A stretch of DNA of 64,000 bases from Diploscapter coronatus (lineage: Eukaryota > Nematoda > Chromadorea > Rhabditida > Rhabditidae), in assembly GCA_964036155.1 (NCBI GenBank), contig OZ038423.1, forward strand, positions 56,187,249 through 56,251,248, given 5' to 3'. The first letter of the stretch is position 1, and each line of letters starts with the position of its first letter. Below, one piece after another: positions 13,201-23,609 of the stretch. The translations under genes and the position numbers were made by a program. The notes under the pieces were generated by a model that made no database searches, was not told the origin of the DNA, and saw only the letters and a list, made by a program, of their open reading frames with translations.

Positions 13201-16200
13201 AAAAATAGGCCCTAAAGATCGAAGTCTTTGAATTCAAAGACATTTTCGGACAATAAAAAACCTTTGCGGTGTAGGAAAAAATTCAAGGTAAGAATAAAAA
13301 TTTGATAACCAAAGCTGAGAACTTGTGTCTTGGGATAGACAGAAATTTAAAAGTTATACGCTATCTAATTACATTGTCTTTTAGAAATCTAGAAAATTAT
13401 ATGCATTTTTGAAGCAAATTTGAAAAGTGTTCACTTTTTTCCTAAAATCGATTTATTTTCGCATAGTTAGTCGGTTGTTTTTGGTTTTCATCATTTCTTT
13501 TTGTCGAATCGTTCGAATTTCGATCTTCTGTACGGTCGGACACTAATGCAGGAGGAGAGTAAGCGGAAAAATAAGAAATGAGTGAGTGAAAAATTAAAAG
13601 GGATAGAGATGGAAATTGGACAGATGCGAGAAATAGTATGGAAAAATTAGATAGCTAGAGACAGGAAATAAAATGAGAGAGTATGTAGAATAAACAGGAA
13701 AAACGCAGAAATCGCCATTGGCGATTAGCTTCAGTTTGTTTTTTGCTAAGGAACTTGAAAAGCGCTTTTCATCTTTTTCTTCTTTCCTCGTTTTTTGTTC
13801 TCTCCTTTTGACTTTTCTCAAGAACCGTTCAAATTTGTGTGTCAGTCCGTACGAGGCCAAATACAGCCGCATTCTTGAGAGTTTTTCTCATTCGAAAAGG
13901 ATAAAAATGGAGAAGTAGTAGAAGATTTCGGAAGCGAAAAATATAAAGAATCGGAGAAATAGTGCGAGATTTTTGAGAAAAAAGAAAGATTACCTTCGAA
14001 AGTAACTATGAGAAAGAAAAATTTAATAAGGTTTTTTTGGAAAACGAAATTTTTGAAAAAAAATCTTTTTATTTCGAAATCGTACAATTTAGCTTCTGCT
14101 AGATTTAACCGCGACATTTTTTATTAGGGCTTTTATGGATCGCGAAAATTCTCGTATATCATATTACCAACTTTATGATTTTTGAGCGGAACCTTCTGAG
14201 AGTTTAGATTTTCAATCATTTTTCGGAATCTAAATAAAAATATTATCTTTTAGAAAATATCGATTTTTTAATTGAAATATTTCAGAGAGGATTCGACGGA
14301 CAGCAGCAGTGCCGGCGTGACCGGCGGTGCATCTGGAGCCGGTCATAGCGGAGGTTCATTTCTTTCTTTATTTACTTTTTTAAATCTTTTAAAAATTAGG
14401 GAGAAAGATTACTCTAATTCTTTCATGAAAGGCTAGAAAATTTTATAGCACAATTGAATTAATGAGATTAGACGCATTTGGACTGGGTTTGGTAATATTA
14501 TTAAGCCCTTTTATGGTGAAAAATAGCTACCATTTCTGGAAACACTTCAGACTTGATTTTGAGAGTTCTTATTTAATAATTCTTACCTCATCATCAAGAA
14601 TAATAAAGGGACTGAATAACGAAGTTAAAAAATAAACCAATGCGTCGAATTCAGGCACTTCCAATTCTTCTGCGACGCCTCCTCCGAGTTCCGGTCCTCC
14701 CGGAATTCCGTACAACTCCGTTGCGGCAGGTACTAATCTTAATTTTCTTACAAACTAGAAAAATAATTAAAAGCTTAATTTTTCTGATCATAGAGCGACT
14801 ATTTCATTTCGAGTAGCATGTCTCATTGCAAGAGTTAGACCTTAGTTTGGTATGCATAGGTTTCAATGCATTACCTTATAGACGAGAGGAAACTTCACAT
14901 AATTAAAAACAATGTTTTATCATAAAAATTCCAATTGATTCAAATCTCCACATTTCTAATGATACTTATCAGAAACATTATTTTGCGCTCTTCTCAAAAC
15001 ATTGTAGGATAGAAATTACTCTAGCCACACGTTGGGAGATAGGATTTCAAAACCGTCTGGGATATTTTAGTGGTCAATTTTGGTGAAATTTATAAGAACT
15101 GAATTTCCCGGTCGAAAACTAAATGTTGCAAAAATATTTTCTCGGAAAATTCGAAAATAATCGACTATGTTGGGAATCAGAACCACAGTTGAAATCACAT
15201 CTCTGAAAAGTGGATCGCTTCTCTCACTAGATAACTTTCCTTCGGGCAAAATATACGTTACCGGAGGCAAGATGGTATACACTGGCAAGAGACGAAGAGG
15301 AAGGAAAGAAACTGTTTATAGACACGAGAGCACAAAGAAAGGAGAGAGAAGCATGTATCGGCATATAGACATGAAATCGCAAAGAAACGAATAAAGGAAA
15401 CGAGTATACTTGGCTCCTTTTCTCGTTAGAAAGTGAAATGGTTGAGAACAGAAAAGCAGAAATAACTTCGAACTTTCGGTAGAGTTAATTCGGAAATAAG
15501 CACTTGATCTGAAACATAGGAAAATGTGGTTTAAAAAATAAAAAAATTACAGGCCGCACAGCAGCGTCGATAGTCGCAGGTGGCAGCGGTGGGTTGTCAT
15601 CGGGTTCGGCATCTGTCGGTCCGATCGGCCCAACTCCGGCCCCAGTGAGTGCTTCGTCTGCTCCACAGCAACCCGCAGCTGCATCGGTTCTCACCGCTCA
15701 GCAGGGCAGCGGAACCAACGCCGCACCGCAGCAACAACAACAGGGCACCACCAGCATCGCGCAGGTCGTCAAAGGAGCCAAGTAAGTCACTTGGGAATTT
15801 TATTTTATGATCGAAAGATGAAGAATATTATTTTATAGTGAGTTAAAAATAGTTTCTGAAATAGATTTGAAACATACAAATTCGTTACTTTCTTATGTTA
15901 AAGAGGTTTTAAAATATGAAATTTGATGATCTTTGTCAAAAAAGTAAGGAGTTAGTAAAACATCCAGTAAAATTCAACGATACGCTAATAAAAAATATTT
16001 TAAACTTACAAAAGAACCTAATTTTCCGAATTCTAGCAAACCGACCGCCAACTCGAATTCGACGTCGACAACGGCGAATTTGCTCAACGACGAGAATCGC
16101 GTGCCATCGTCCAACGTGCAAGCAGAGGTTTGTCATTTTTTATTTTATAATTTTCGAAAAAATAAGCAGGTTTCAATTTTCTATAAGAATATCTAGGAAA

Positions 16201-19200
16201 GTTATTCCTCGCTCCCACTAAACAGTCGAAAAGAATATAATTCTCCGAAAAATAGCATTAGTTTTAACATAATTAGAAGGCTAGTCTATTAAATTTCCTG
16301 CACATATTTCATCGGTGTCGTGTGGTGCAAATACCTCTTAAAATATTTTTGAGAAAAATTAGGTAAACGAAAACCCGGAACCTTCTTCAAACGACCCACC
16401 ACCAGTTTCTTCGTCGTCTTCAGTAGTTGAGTCCTCGTCGAGTCAGAATCCACAGGCTCCGCCCTCTCCTCAACCGTCCCAGCCAGCGGGCGGAGCCTCG
16501 AGTGCAACGACGCCACGCGGCCGAGAACAGCCCAAACGGTCATCGGGTGGCAAGGAGGAAAGAGGGGAAAAAATGAATGGGACTCGAGGCCAAAATCAAG
16601 CCCAGGGATACGGAAATTTCGTGCCACCACCTGCTAATATGGCTATGGAACAACAGAACCAACAACATCAAATCGCGCAAGAACAACAAATGCAATATAT
16701 CCAGCAACAGCAACAGAACGAACAGCCAGAACTGAACGTCCAGACCAGCGGGGTTGAGGTAGGGAAAATGAAGACGTGATTTGGTGGTCGTATCGTTGTA
16801 GTTTTGAAGTTAGTGTCCATTCCGCAAGCAGATTAATAAGCCGGCAAATATTGGTCATTCACCGATTAGTTGAGGCGTAGCTTTGTTGTGATTGCGTATC
16901 TTGATCGTAGTCAAGTTTTATGATCGTTCTATCGCGAAATTAGAATGTCGTGGAAAATGGGTTCAGAGGTTCGACGATGCCTTAATGTTTTTCGTATCGA
17001 TTAGAATTTCGTCTTCTTAACGTCACGATATCGTAATCGTCGAAATCGACGTTGATGGATCCAGAATTCTATTTGACTTAGTGCTACCGTTATCTTCATC
17101 GTCGTGTAATCTCTTTATTGACGCGAAAGGATTCAGGAGATCTACTATGCTTCAAACTCGTGGTTTACTGGACTCGGAATTCTATTTAATGTTGTGATAT
17201 GGTGGCTTTCATCGTCGTGGCGTCAACTTCTTTGACTTGAAAGGGAATCTAAATTTAGTTCATGGGTCATGCGCCGTCGAATCAGATGATGTCGCCTCAA
17301 GCGAGGAGTCAGATGCTCCTGCAAATGCAGCAGCAACAACAGCAGCTGCAGTTCGCCTATTCCCCATCGGTCTCCTACACCGGAAATGGCCTTCAGATGG
17401 TACAGCCCGACATGACCAACAATAATTACAATCCACATGAATCCGAAATTCAGAATTATTTAGATAATTAACAGAGATAGTTGGGTAATTAAGAGAGAAT
17501 TAGGTGGTTAGGTTTAACTATTGCAAAAGTGACACTTCCATGATCAATTTTATTGTAATTGTAATTTAGCGGTCCTGAAACATATGAGGCTAAAAGATGT
17601 CGAAATAGAATTCAGGGAAAAGTTGAATACTTCGACGATTACATATAACTCGATTAACGAAATTGTTAATTAGTTTATCATTCTTATTTATGAAAAGCTT
17701 GAAACATAATATAATTTATTTTAAAAATGAAATATAATTTGGCGAGAAAAACTTCATAATTCTTAGGTAAACACATAGTTCGATTACTGAAAATATTAAA
17801 ACTTGAAATAATGTAAAGTAAAAATTCAGCTGGCTGGTAACCCGATGGTTGCGGAATTGTCTCAGCAACAGGTCTCAGCGGCTCAGCAGCAGCAGGGACA
17901 GCAGAAGCAGGGCGAAATAAACCAGTCACAGCAGCAGAGCCAAGCAGACATGGCCAATGGCGGAATGCAGACCAATGTCATCAGTGAGCTAATTTAATTT
18001 ATTGAAATTTTTATCTTCAAGCCTAATTTTATTAGGAAGCTGATCAGATTTATTAAAATATTCAAAACACTACTATTTTCAAACGTAATATTTCACCAGT
18101 CAACATGTGAATTTATTAAAAGACACTTTTCTCACATAAGATGTGGTATCAATCAAAAATATTGAAATTCAACCTTTGCAATTGATTAGACGATTTTGAA
18201 GCATATTCTGAACTTTTCTTCTTTCGTTCCTGCAAAATTATTGAAAAGGACTAAGAATTATTTTTTCATCGTTAAAAATTGCGATATTCAGACGCTGAGG
18301 ATCAGGGCATGCGAGTGCTGCGCATGGCTCAGGCCAACACTCCGCCAGTCAGCAACAAACCGCAGAGGGTAAATTCAGTTTTTTCGAGAAATTTTTGAAG
18401 ATTCTTGAAAATCTTAGCATTACGTCCTTTTCTGTATCTTTTTAGAAAAATCTCGAAGAAGATAATTGAATTTTTTGAAAATTTAAACTTTGCTAATTTT
18501 TCAGGCGACGATTCCTGCATGGCTGGGCGCGTCGCCACTCGGTCGTATGCCGATGACTTCGGAATACGAGGTACGGTATTTTTCCTATTTATTCTTGATA
18601 AATTAATCTATATTACTACGCGATTACAATGCTCACTACTCATTCATTGTATTTTTGAAACGTATCTCTTCAGACAGTTCATTATTTTATGATTTACAAA
18701 ATTTCTACTTCAAATTAAGAATTGTAAATGTCTATATATCTCAAAAGTACTAAAATTACTTGAGGCGAAAAATCAAAATGGAGATAATTTGAAACTTATT
18801 TTTTCTACTCTATTATCTACGAAATGATTGTTCGCAAAGTGAGGAGGGAAGGGGTATCCGCGAGCCTTAACTATGTGCCTCTGCGTCTCTACTCGGTTCA
18901 CTCTTATTTTCCTCTAATGCCTGTGCGTCGTGCTCACAGATACCCGTTCCCCTTTTCGATGCAAACGTTCATCTCGTAGATAATGGGGAGTAATTTGGGA
19001 ATTTCAGTCTCAACTGAACGCCCTGGAGTTGGCTCTGACTAGGACGCCCTTGCCGATGGACAGCGAGCGACCGCGCACCTACCTTCCCAAAATCCCCTGT
19101 CCCTGCTCGCCCTACTATCCACAGGTACAAAATTTGGAATTTATAGTTCTGAAATAAATGTTGAGAGATACCTAAAAGTTCCCTATTAGGCTATGTTATC

Positions 19201-20269
19201 GATTGATTTTATCAGTTGCTCGTAGTCCAGTTGACCCATTAAAATCATGGAAAATAGAAGATCTATGAGCTGTTTGAAATCTATCAAAATATAGTTACTC
19301 TTCGAAATTTATTTCAATTTTTTCTTGTTCATATTTTAAGCCGCGAAGTCTGACCAATTGCCCATTAGAAATTTGAGACTATTTTTATTATTTACTTGGA
19401 ATTTATTAGGATAATTTAAAAATAAAAAATTAAAATAACTACAAATTTTCAGACCCCGCCGGCGAACAGCGACACGCTGGAGTACTACTTGAGGTTGTCG
19501 CCCGAGACGCTCTTCTTCATTTTCTACTACATGGAAGGCACTCGCGCACAACTCCTTGCTGCTAAGGCGCTCAAGAAACTCTCCTGGAGGTTCCATACCA
19601 AGTAAGAGATTTATAAATAAAAAAAAGCAACTGTATAAAACAGATTTTCTCTGAAAAATGGAAAAAGCATTGAATTCAAAGGGATTTGCTTTTCTTCATC
19701 TTTGGTGACTATAGTAAATCGGAAAGAATAGTGATGTGGAAGTAAAATATAACTGAAAATTGATTTAACTCTTTATTTTGAGAGTAGTTTTATGACTGGG
19801 AAAAGAAAGTAATTCGGAAGAAAATAAAAGAAAAATTGAATTTTGCAGGTACCTGACCTGGTTCCAGCGTCACGAGGAACCCAAGCACATCACCGATGAC
19901 TATGAACAGGTTAGGATTTTTAAAATTAATGGTTTTACTCCATAGATTTTTCTTTTCAAATTTCATACAGCAAAAATTACAAGGACCAAATCCCGATAAG
20001 AGCCTTGCGTTGCACAAGTTCAATTAATTATTTATGGTTTCATGTATAACACATGGGGTTATAACCTATTCCTGCCTAGATATAAGCTTGAACATACAGA
20101 CGAACACACCACAAAAATATCAACAAAAAAGGATATATGATTCTCTGAAACTTACCGTCGCACCTTTTAGGGAACATACGTGTATTTCGATTTCGAGAAA
20201 TGGTCTCAGAGGAAGAAGGAGGCTTTTACGTTCGAGTATCGCTACCTCGAGGATAAGGACTTCGAATAG
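1241..20269 (+). CDS. CNOT3: CCR4-NOT transcription complex subunit 3 (CNOT3/Not3)
   Basis: Scaffold subunit of the CCR4-NOT deadenylase, which shortens mRNA poly(A) tails; the C-terminal NOT box pairs with CNOT2 and CNOT1 (family knowledge). Exons read: 1241-1291, 1575-1658, 1884-1964, 2451-2552, 2666-2734, 3139-3261, 5930-5992, 6234-6381, 6733-6822, 7088-7274, 14286-14353, 14655-14729, 15553-15781, 16037-16127, 16363-16758, 17259-17399, 17831-17984, 18292-18368, 18505-18570, 19008-19124, 19453-19601, 19849-19909, 20171-20269. All phases join, giving 906 codons plus TAG, close to the usual family size. Residues 1 to about 270 are the helical Not3 domain (starts [17 protein letters not shown]). 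Residues 271-740 are low-complexity, rich in Ser, Gly, Pro and Gln. Residues from about 744 form the NOT box (motifs [50 protein letters not shown]). The ATG is the first in its exon. Introns are long (up to 7 kb). Exon edges in the low-complexity middle are the least certain part. Confidence 0.93.
3262..5929 (+). other. 2.7-kb CNOT3 intron without gene
   Basis: AT-rich intron 6 of CNOT3. It contains the second hAT-like MITE (4845-4972) and a pyrimidine-rich stretch at about 4380-4650 with repeated CTATTTC motifs. I see no other gene. Confidence 0.7.
4845..4972 (+). mobile_element. hAT-like MITE, copy 2
   Basis: A 128-bp element with diverged ends (CAGGCTTGAAACT at the left, GTTCCAGATCTG at the right). 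It is flanked by a perfect 8-bp duplication TTCACGAT at 4837-4844 and 4973-4980. The internal stretch at about 4896-4935 is nearly the same as in the copy at 26563-26695. Non-coding; lies in CNOT3 intron 6. Confidence 0.8.
8030..9289 (-). mobile_element. mariner-family DNA transposon, nearly intact
   Basis: A 1260-bp element bounded by perfect 23-bp terminal inverted repeats (8030-8052 and 9267-9289; GGTTGTGGCATAAGTAATGA...). It is flanked by TA dinucleotides (8028-8029 and 9290-9291), the mariner target duplication. It encodes a single transposase on the minus strand, which fills most of the element. It sits inside a CNOT3 intron in antisense orientation. Identical repeats and a near-complete reading frame point to fairly recent insertion. 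Confidence 0.93.
8106..9130 (-). pseudogene. mariner transposase (DD34D) with one frameshift
   Basis: DDE/D transposase of a mariner cut-and-paste element. The start at 9130 reads [14 protein letters not shown] followed by a helix-turn-helix-like DNA-binding region. The frame then shifts by one base at about 8950-8970. Downstream frame: GRP-type linker (PKSGRPREL), first catalytic Asp in ITGDEKW, second in QHDNARPH, third in [12 protein letters not shown]. Thirty-four residues separate the last two Asp, the mariner signature. The stop is at 8106. Total span is about 342 codons, the usual length. All catalytic residues are present; as read, the single frameshift prevents a full-length product. 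A sequencing error at that base could mimic it. Confidence 0.88.
17400..17471 (+). other. possible alternative 3' end of CNOT3 exon 16
   Basis: CNOT3 exon 16 stays open past its donor (ATG|GTACAG at 17399/17400) for 23 more codons, Asn/Gln-rich like the upstream protein, and stops at TAA 17469-17471. Reading through would give a short protein lacking the NOT box. Splicing at 17399 keeps frame with exon 17, so I take that as the main form. Confidence 0.35.
18812..18984. repeat. long fold-back (inverted repeat) element in CNOT3 intron
   Basis: Two arms of about 48 bp in inverted orientation (left starts ATTATCTACGAAATG, right ends CATCTCGTAGATAAT) are separated by about 75 bases. The arms match at most positions. 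It could be a fold-back MITE; its transcript would form a long hairpin. Located in the intron between CNOT3 exons 19 and 20. Confidence 0.6.
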
Positions 20270-21676
20270 AATATCCTAGCTGCAAGAGCCCCTTGGTTAA
20301 GCGGTGAAACATCCGATTGAATGTTCGTTTGTGGAGTTGGAGAGGAAATTTTGAGATCAACTTAATTTTTCGATTCCTTTAACTAGGGTGATTAGATGCT
20401 AGTTAACTTCTCGCCTAATTTTTCTTTTAATTCCGGCCTTATTCAGGTTATGGTAAAATTATCTTTTTCGTTTTTGCTTAGTTTAGTGGTCATAACTAAT
20501 TTTGTCAGGCCTTTCTCTGAAAATTCATTCGATTTCTGGAAAAGTGCCTAATCTTAAACAAATTAGCTTGGTATTGTTTACGAATTTTGTAATCTAAATG
20601 ATGGTCTCCACCCCAATTTTCATACGGTTGAAGTTATTGTTGCATTGTGTGGGTTTTTGTAAAGTTCGACAATTTTCGAGTTGAAGGGCAAATTTTACAA
20701 TAATCCAACTTTTATCTCTTACTTTAAAGCTAGTCGTCAAATGTTTCGTAAACTGGGCAAATCATTCTTTTCTAATTTAAAATTTCTGCTGCAATCTGAA
20801 AATTTTCCTCTCTTTAAAACAAACTGGGGCATCTTTATAAAAAAAATAACATCAGAAACCCGAATTTCATATCCTCAATCTCATCAGAAACTTCCAAACT
20901 CTGCCCCCTTGCGTTGAAAAATTTCGGGATTTTTCAAAATTTCGCACTAGCAGCCGAAATTTCCCATGAAATAGTTGTTCATATTTTTGTACATAGGAAG
21001 TTTCATGTGAAATTTTCGCTGATTTTTCGAAATTTCGACAAATTTCGCGATTTTCGACGAGGGCCCTTGTGATTCTTTAGAAACGTAGAGTTGTTTTAAC
21101 GTAAAAATTTGATTTTCTTCTTCTGTATATCGGTCCCTACGCCCATATATAGTCTAGTGTGTAAGAGGTCTTATCGCTAAAATTGTTGTTTTTATTATTC
21201 TATCCGGATTTTTGACTGGGTATTGATGATTTTTACAGAATACGAGATAATTTTCTGAAGAAAGTGCACTTTTATTATTTTCTCTGTACTCTTTTCAGAA
21301 GATTTCTCTTATATTTTGCGGAAATAATTTTTATTCAGTCAAAATCCGGCTTTTTTCTCTCGAAAATTCTAAAACGTGGCAGTACTTAGTATTTTATTAC
21401 GGGTTCGCTTATTGTTTAATGCTTTTCAGCGATATTACTCTAGCTTAAACAATTACTTTCTCATGATTTGTGCGTAATTTGGGTATTATCGCTGAAAAAA
21501 TTGAAAAAGTGAGCGAACCTAAATTCAAAGCGGTACCTGAACCGATTTTCCGGTTTTTGCTGCAAAAAATAGCGGAAAATTCGACCCCGAAATTGCCTCT
21601 TTCTTCCTCCTTTTAAAACGGAAAACTCCATGTTTATCATCATTCTCTTTTGACTTTGACTTGTTTTGTTGGAACA

Positions 21677-21696
21677 AATAAAAGTACGATTTTATT
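21677..21696. terminator. possible bidirectional poly(A) signal
   Basis: A near-palindromic 20-mer carries AATAAA on the plus strand (21677-21682) and AATAAA on the minus strand (21696-21691). It is the first plus-strand AATAAA I see after the CNOT3 stop. It also lies downstream of the convergent minus-strand gene. It could serve both transcripts, though the implied 3' UTRs (about 1.4 and 0.7 kb) are long. Confidence 0.35.
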
Positions 21697-21871
21697 ATTT
21701 TCAAATTTTTTATAAATCAACACCACTTATGTCGGATATAATTTCTATTTTTCAAAAACCTAACAGCGTTATAATTAATCTTGAAACTAATTTCATGTGG
21801 TAATAACCATTTTCATGTAGAAATTCAGATATATGCATGTAACAAGTCCACACCTTCATTTTATTTCAATG

Positions 21872-22330
21872 AAAATTCGAAGGATTTAAAAGGTTCTTAA
21901 AGGTCGAAAAATTAGTTATTTCCGTCTACACAAAAATACTGACGATTATGATCGTCCCTATAACGATAATTGCAACGATGATTATGACGAAGCATTTGTT
22001 GCTCATTCGATGATAACATTTCTCCCGAAGAGATTTGCCGGAGGATGGCATCGGATAGACGGTCCCTAAAATTTTAGAATTTTGGTGGGCTAAACTTTAA
22101 AATGATTTGAACTATTTAGGTACATATTTTTAACGAATTTTTATGTTTTGATACAAATGTAATATTATTTCATAAATATTGTTTGGTGTAAGTTTCAGCG
22201 AATGAAGAAAAAAATCTTCAAACTGAATGTTGAGATAAGAAGAGATAATATACCGAAATTATATTCATCAAAAATTCAAGCTCTTATCAAGTCAGAATGA
22301 AATTATATATTTATCGTAAAACTAGAAATC
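21872..22330 (-). repeat. duplicated ~450-bp block, copy A
   Basis: Clearly similar to about 24530-24985 over the whole length, including intron-like flanks as well as the coding core. Copy A lies downstream of the membrane-protein gene's stop codon; copy B is inside that gene. A segmental duplication rather than a transposon is inferred because there are no terminal repeats. Confidence 0.8.
21926..22065 (-). pseudogene. orphan transmembrane exon (paralogue of 24597-24730)
   Basis: The acceptor (AATTTTAG) and entry phase 1 are kept. The frame reads 45 residues with the same layout as the functional copy: basic/Pro segment, REKCYHRMSNKC, then a hydrophobic helix VIIIVAIIVIGTIIIVSIFV, then TAG. 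The donor GTGAGT of the functional copy is altered to GTGTAG, which creates the stop. It has no partner exons upstream of its own. It could be a relic, or an alternative last exon joined from a phase-1 repeat exon, adding a C-terminal membrane helix. Confidence 0.55.
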
Positions 22331-22394
22331 CGTTGTAATTAATTAATGACAAGGTTTTGAAAAATTTTATGAGCCAAATAATAGCAAAGAAATT

Positions 22395-23609
22395 TTAACC
22401 GTTCAAATTTCCACCTCCACCGCCCTTTTCAATCACACCTGGAACATATCCTTTATTGCGATCTAAATTCTGGCATAATTATGACTTATATTCGTAAAAA
22501 TACCATCGTCCAAATTTCCTCCTCCACCTTCCTTTCCGTGCACGTCTGGGACGTCCCCTTTGTTGTCATCTAAGCGCTGATATAATTATGGTTTATATTC
22601 ATGAAAATACCATCATTCAAGTTTCCTCCTCCACCTTCCTTTCCGTGCACGTCTGGGACGTCCCCTTTGTTGTCATCTAAGCGCTGATATAATTATGGTT
22701 TATATTCATGAAAATACCATCATTCAAGTTTCCTCCTCCACCTTCCTTTCCGTGCACGTCTGGGACGTCCCCTTTGTTGTCATCTAAACGCTGATATAAT
22801 TATGACTTATATTCGTAAAAATACCATCGTCCAAATTTCCTCCTCCACCTTCCTTTCCGTGCACGTCTGGAACGTCTCCTTTCTTGTCATCTAAATTGTG
22901 GTTTTATTCAAAACTCTTTCAATTAAAATACCGTCATCCAAGTTTCCTCCTCCACCTTCCTTTCCGTGAACGTCTGGAACATCTTTTTTGTTGTCATCTA
23001 AATTCTGGTATAATTATGGCTTATATTAGTAAAAAATACCATCGTCCAAATTTCCACCTCCACCTTCCTTTCCATGCACGTCTGGGACGTCCCCTTTGTT
23101 GTCATCTAAGTTCTGATTTATTAGAAGTTTCATTTAATTAAAATACCATCATTCAAGTTTCCTCCTCCACCTTCCTTTCCATGCACGTCTGGAACATGCC
23201 CTTGGTTTCCATCATTCGGCAGGGTTCCTTAAGAATCCAATTAAATAATTTTGGTGAGGATTTTTAAAAGACCTTCGTCGTCATCCAAATTTCCACCTCC
23301 ACCGTTATTTTGAGCTACATTTGGAGTATATCCCTGATTTCCATCATTCGGCAGTGTTCCTTAAGAATCCAATTAAATAATTTTGGTGAGGATTTTTAAA
23401 AGACCTTCGTCGTCATCCAAGTTTCCACCTCCACTGTTATTTTCATGCACGTCTGGAACATGCCCTTGGTTTCCATCATTCGGTAGAGTTCCTTAAGAAT
23501 CCAATTAAATAATTTCAGTGGGAATTTTTAAAAGACCTTCGTCGTCATCATCCAAATTTCCACCTCCACTGCTCTTTCCAGACATGTCTTTAACGATTTC
23601 TGAAATCTG
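22395..23609 (-). repeat. tandem array of eleven repeat-encoding micro-exons
   Basis: Eleven units, each one exon of 63-87 nt. Ten are separated by introns of only 41-45 nt, and the period settles to 107-108 bp in the last seven. Inner exons enter and leave in phase 1, so units can be added or lost without breaking frame. Differences between units are mostly third-position (GAC/GAT, GTC/GTT, CAC/CAT, GGA/GGT, AAC/AAT), which indicates coding selection. Two intron types exist: 45 nt starting GTCTTT (first three) and 41-42 nt starting GTATTT (the rest). Confidence 0.85.

Larger units (their letters stand above)
7275..14285 (+). other. 7-kb CNOT3 intron hosting transposon and skewed tracts
   Basis: Intron 10 of CNOT3, phase 2 (joins a split Lys codon). 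It holds the antisense mariner at 8030-9289. It also holds long strand-skewed stretches: purine-rich at about 10430-10690, 12540-12780 and 13550-13690, and pyrimidine-rich at about 10700-11050. No host exon was found inside. Confidence 0.7.
20270..22394. other. 3' intergenic region between CNOT3 and convergent gene
   Basis: No open gene is seen. It holds the probable CNOT3 3' UTR, the paired AATAAA signals at 21677-21696, and the duplicated block at about 21872-22330 with an orphan transmembrane exon (21926-22065). Confidence 0.6.

Noticed and set aside
22884..23141. Plus-strand open frame of 85 codons across the tandem array
   Set aside because: It is the antisense shadow of the repeat exons. 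The minus strand has consistent splice sites, phase and synonymous variation; the plus frame crosses introns.
22395..23609. CRISPR-like regular repeat spacing
   Set aside because: The 107-bp period is an exon-intron tandem array in an animal gene. The repeats are coding and there are no unique spacers.
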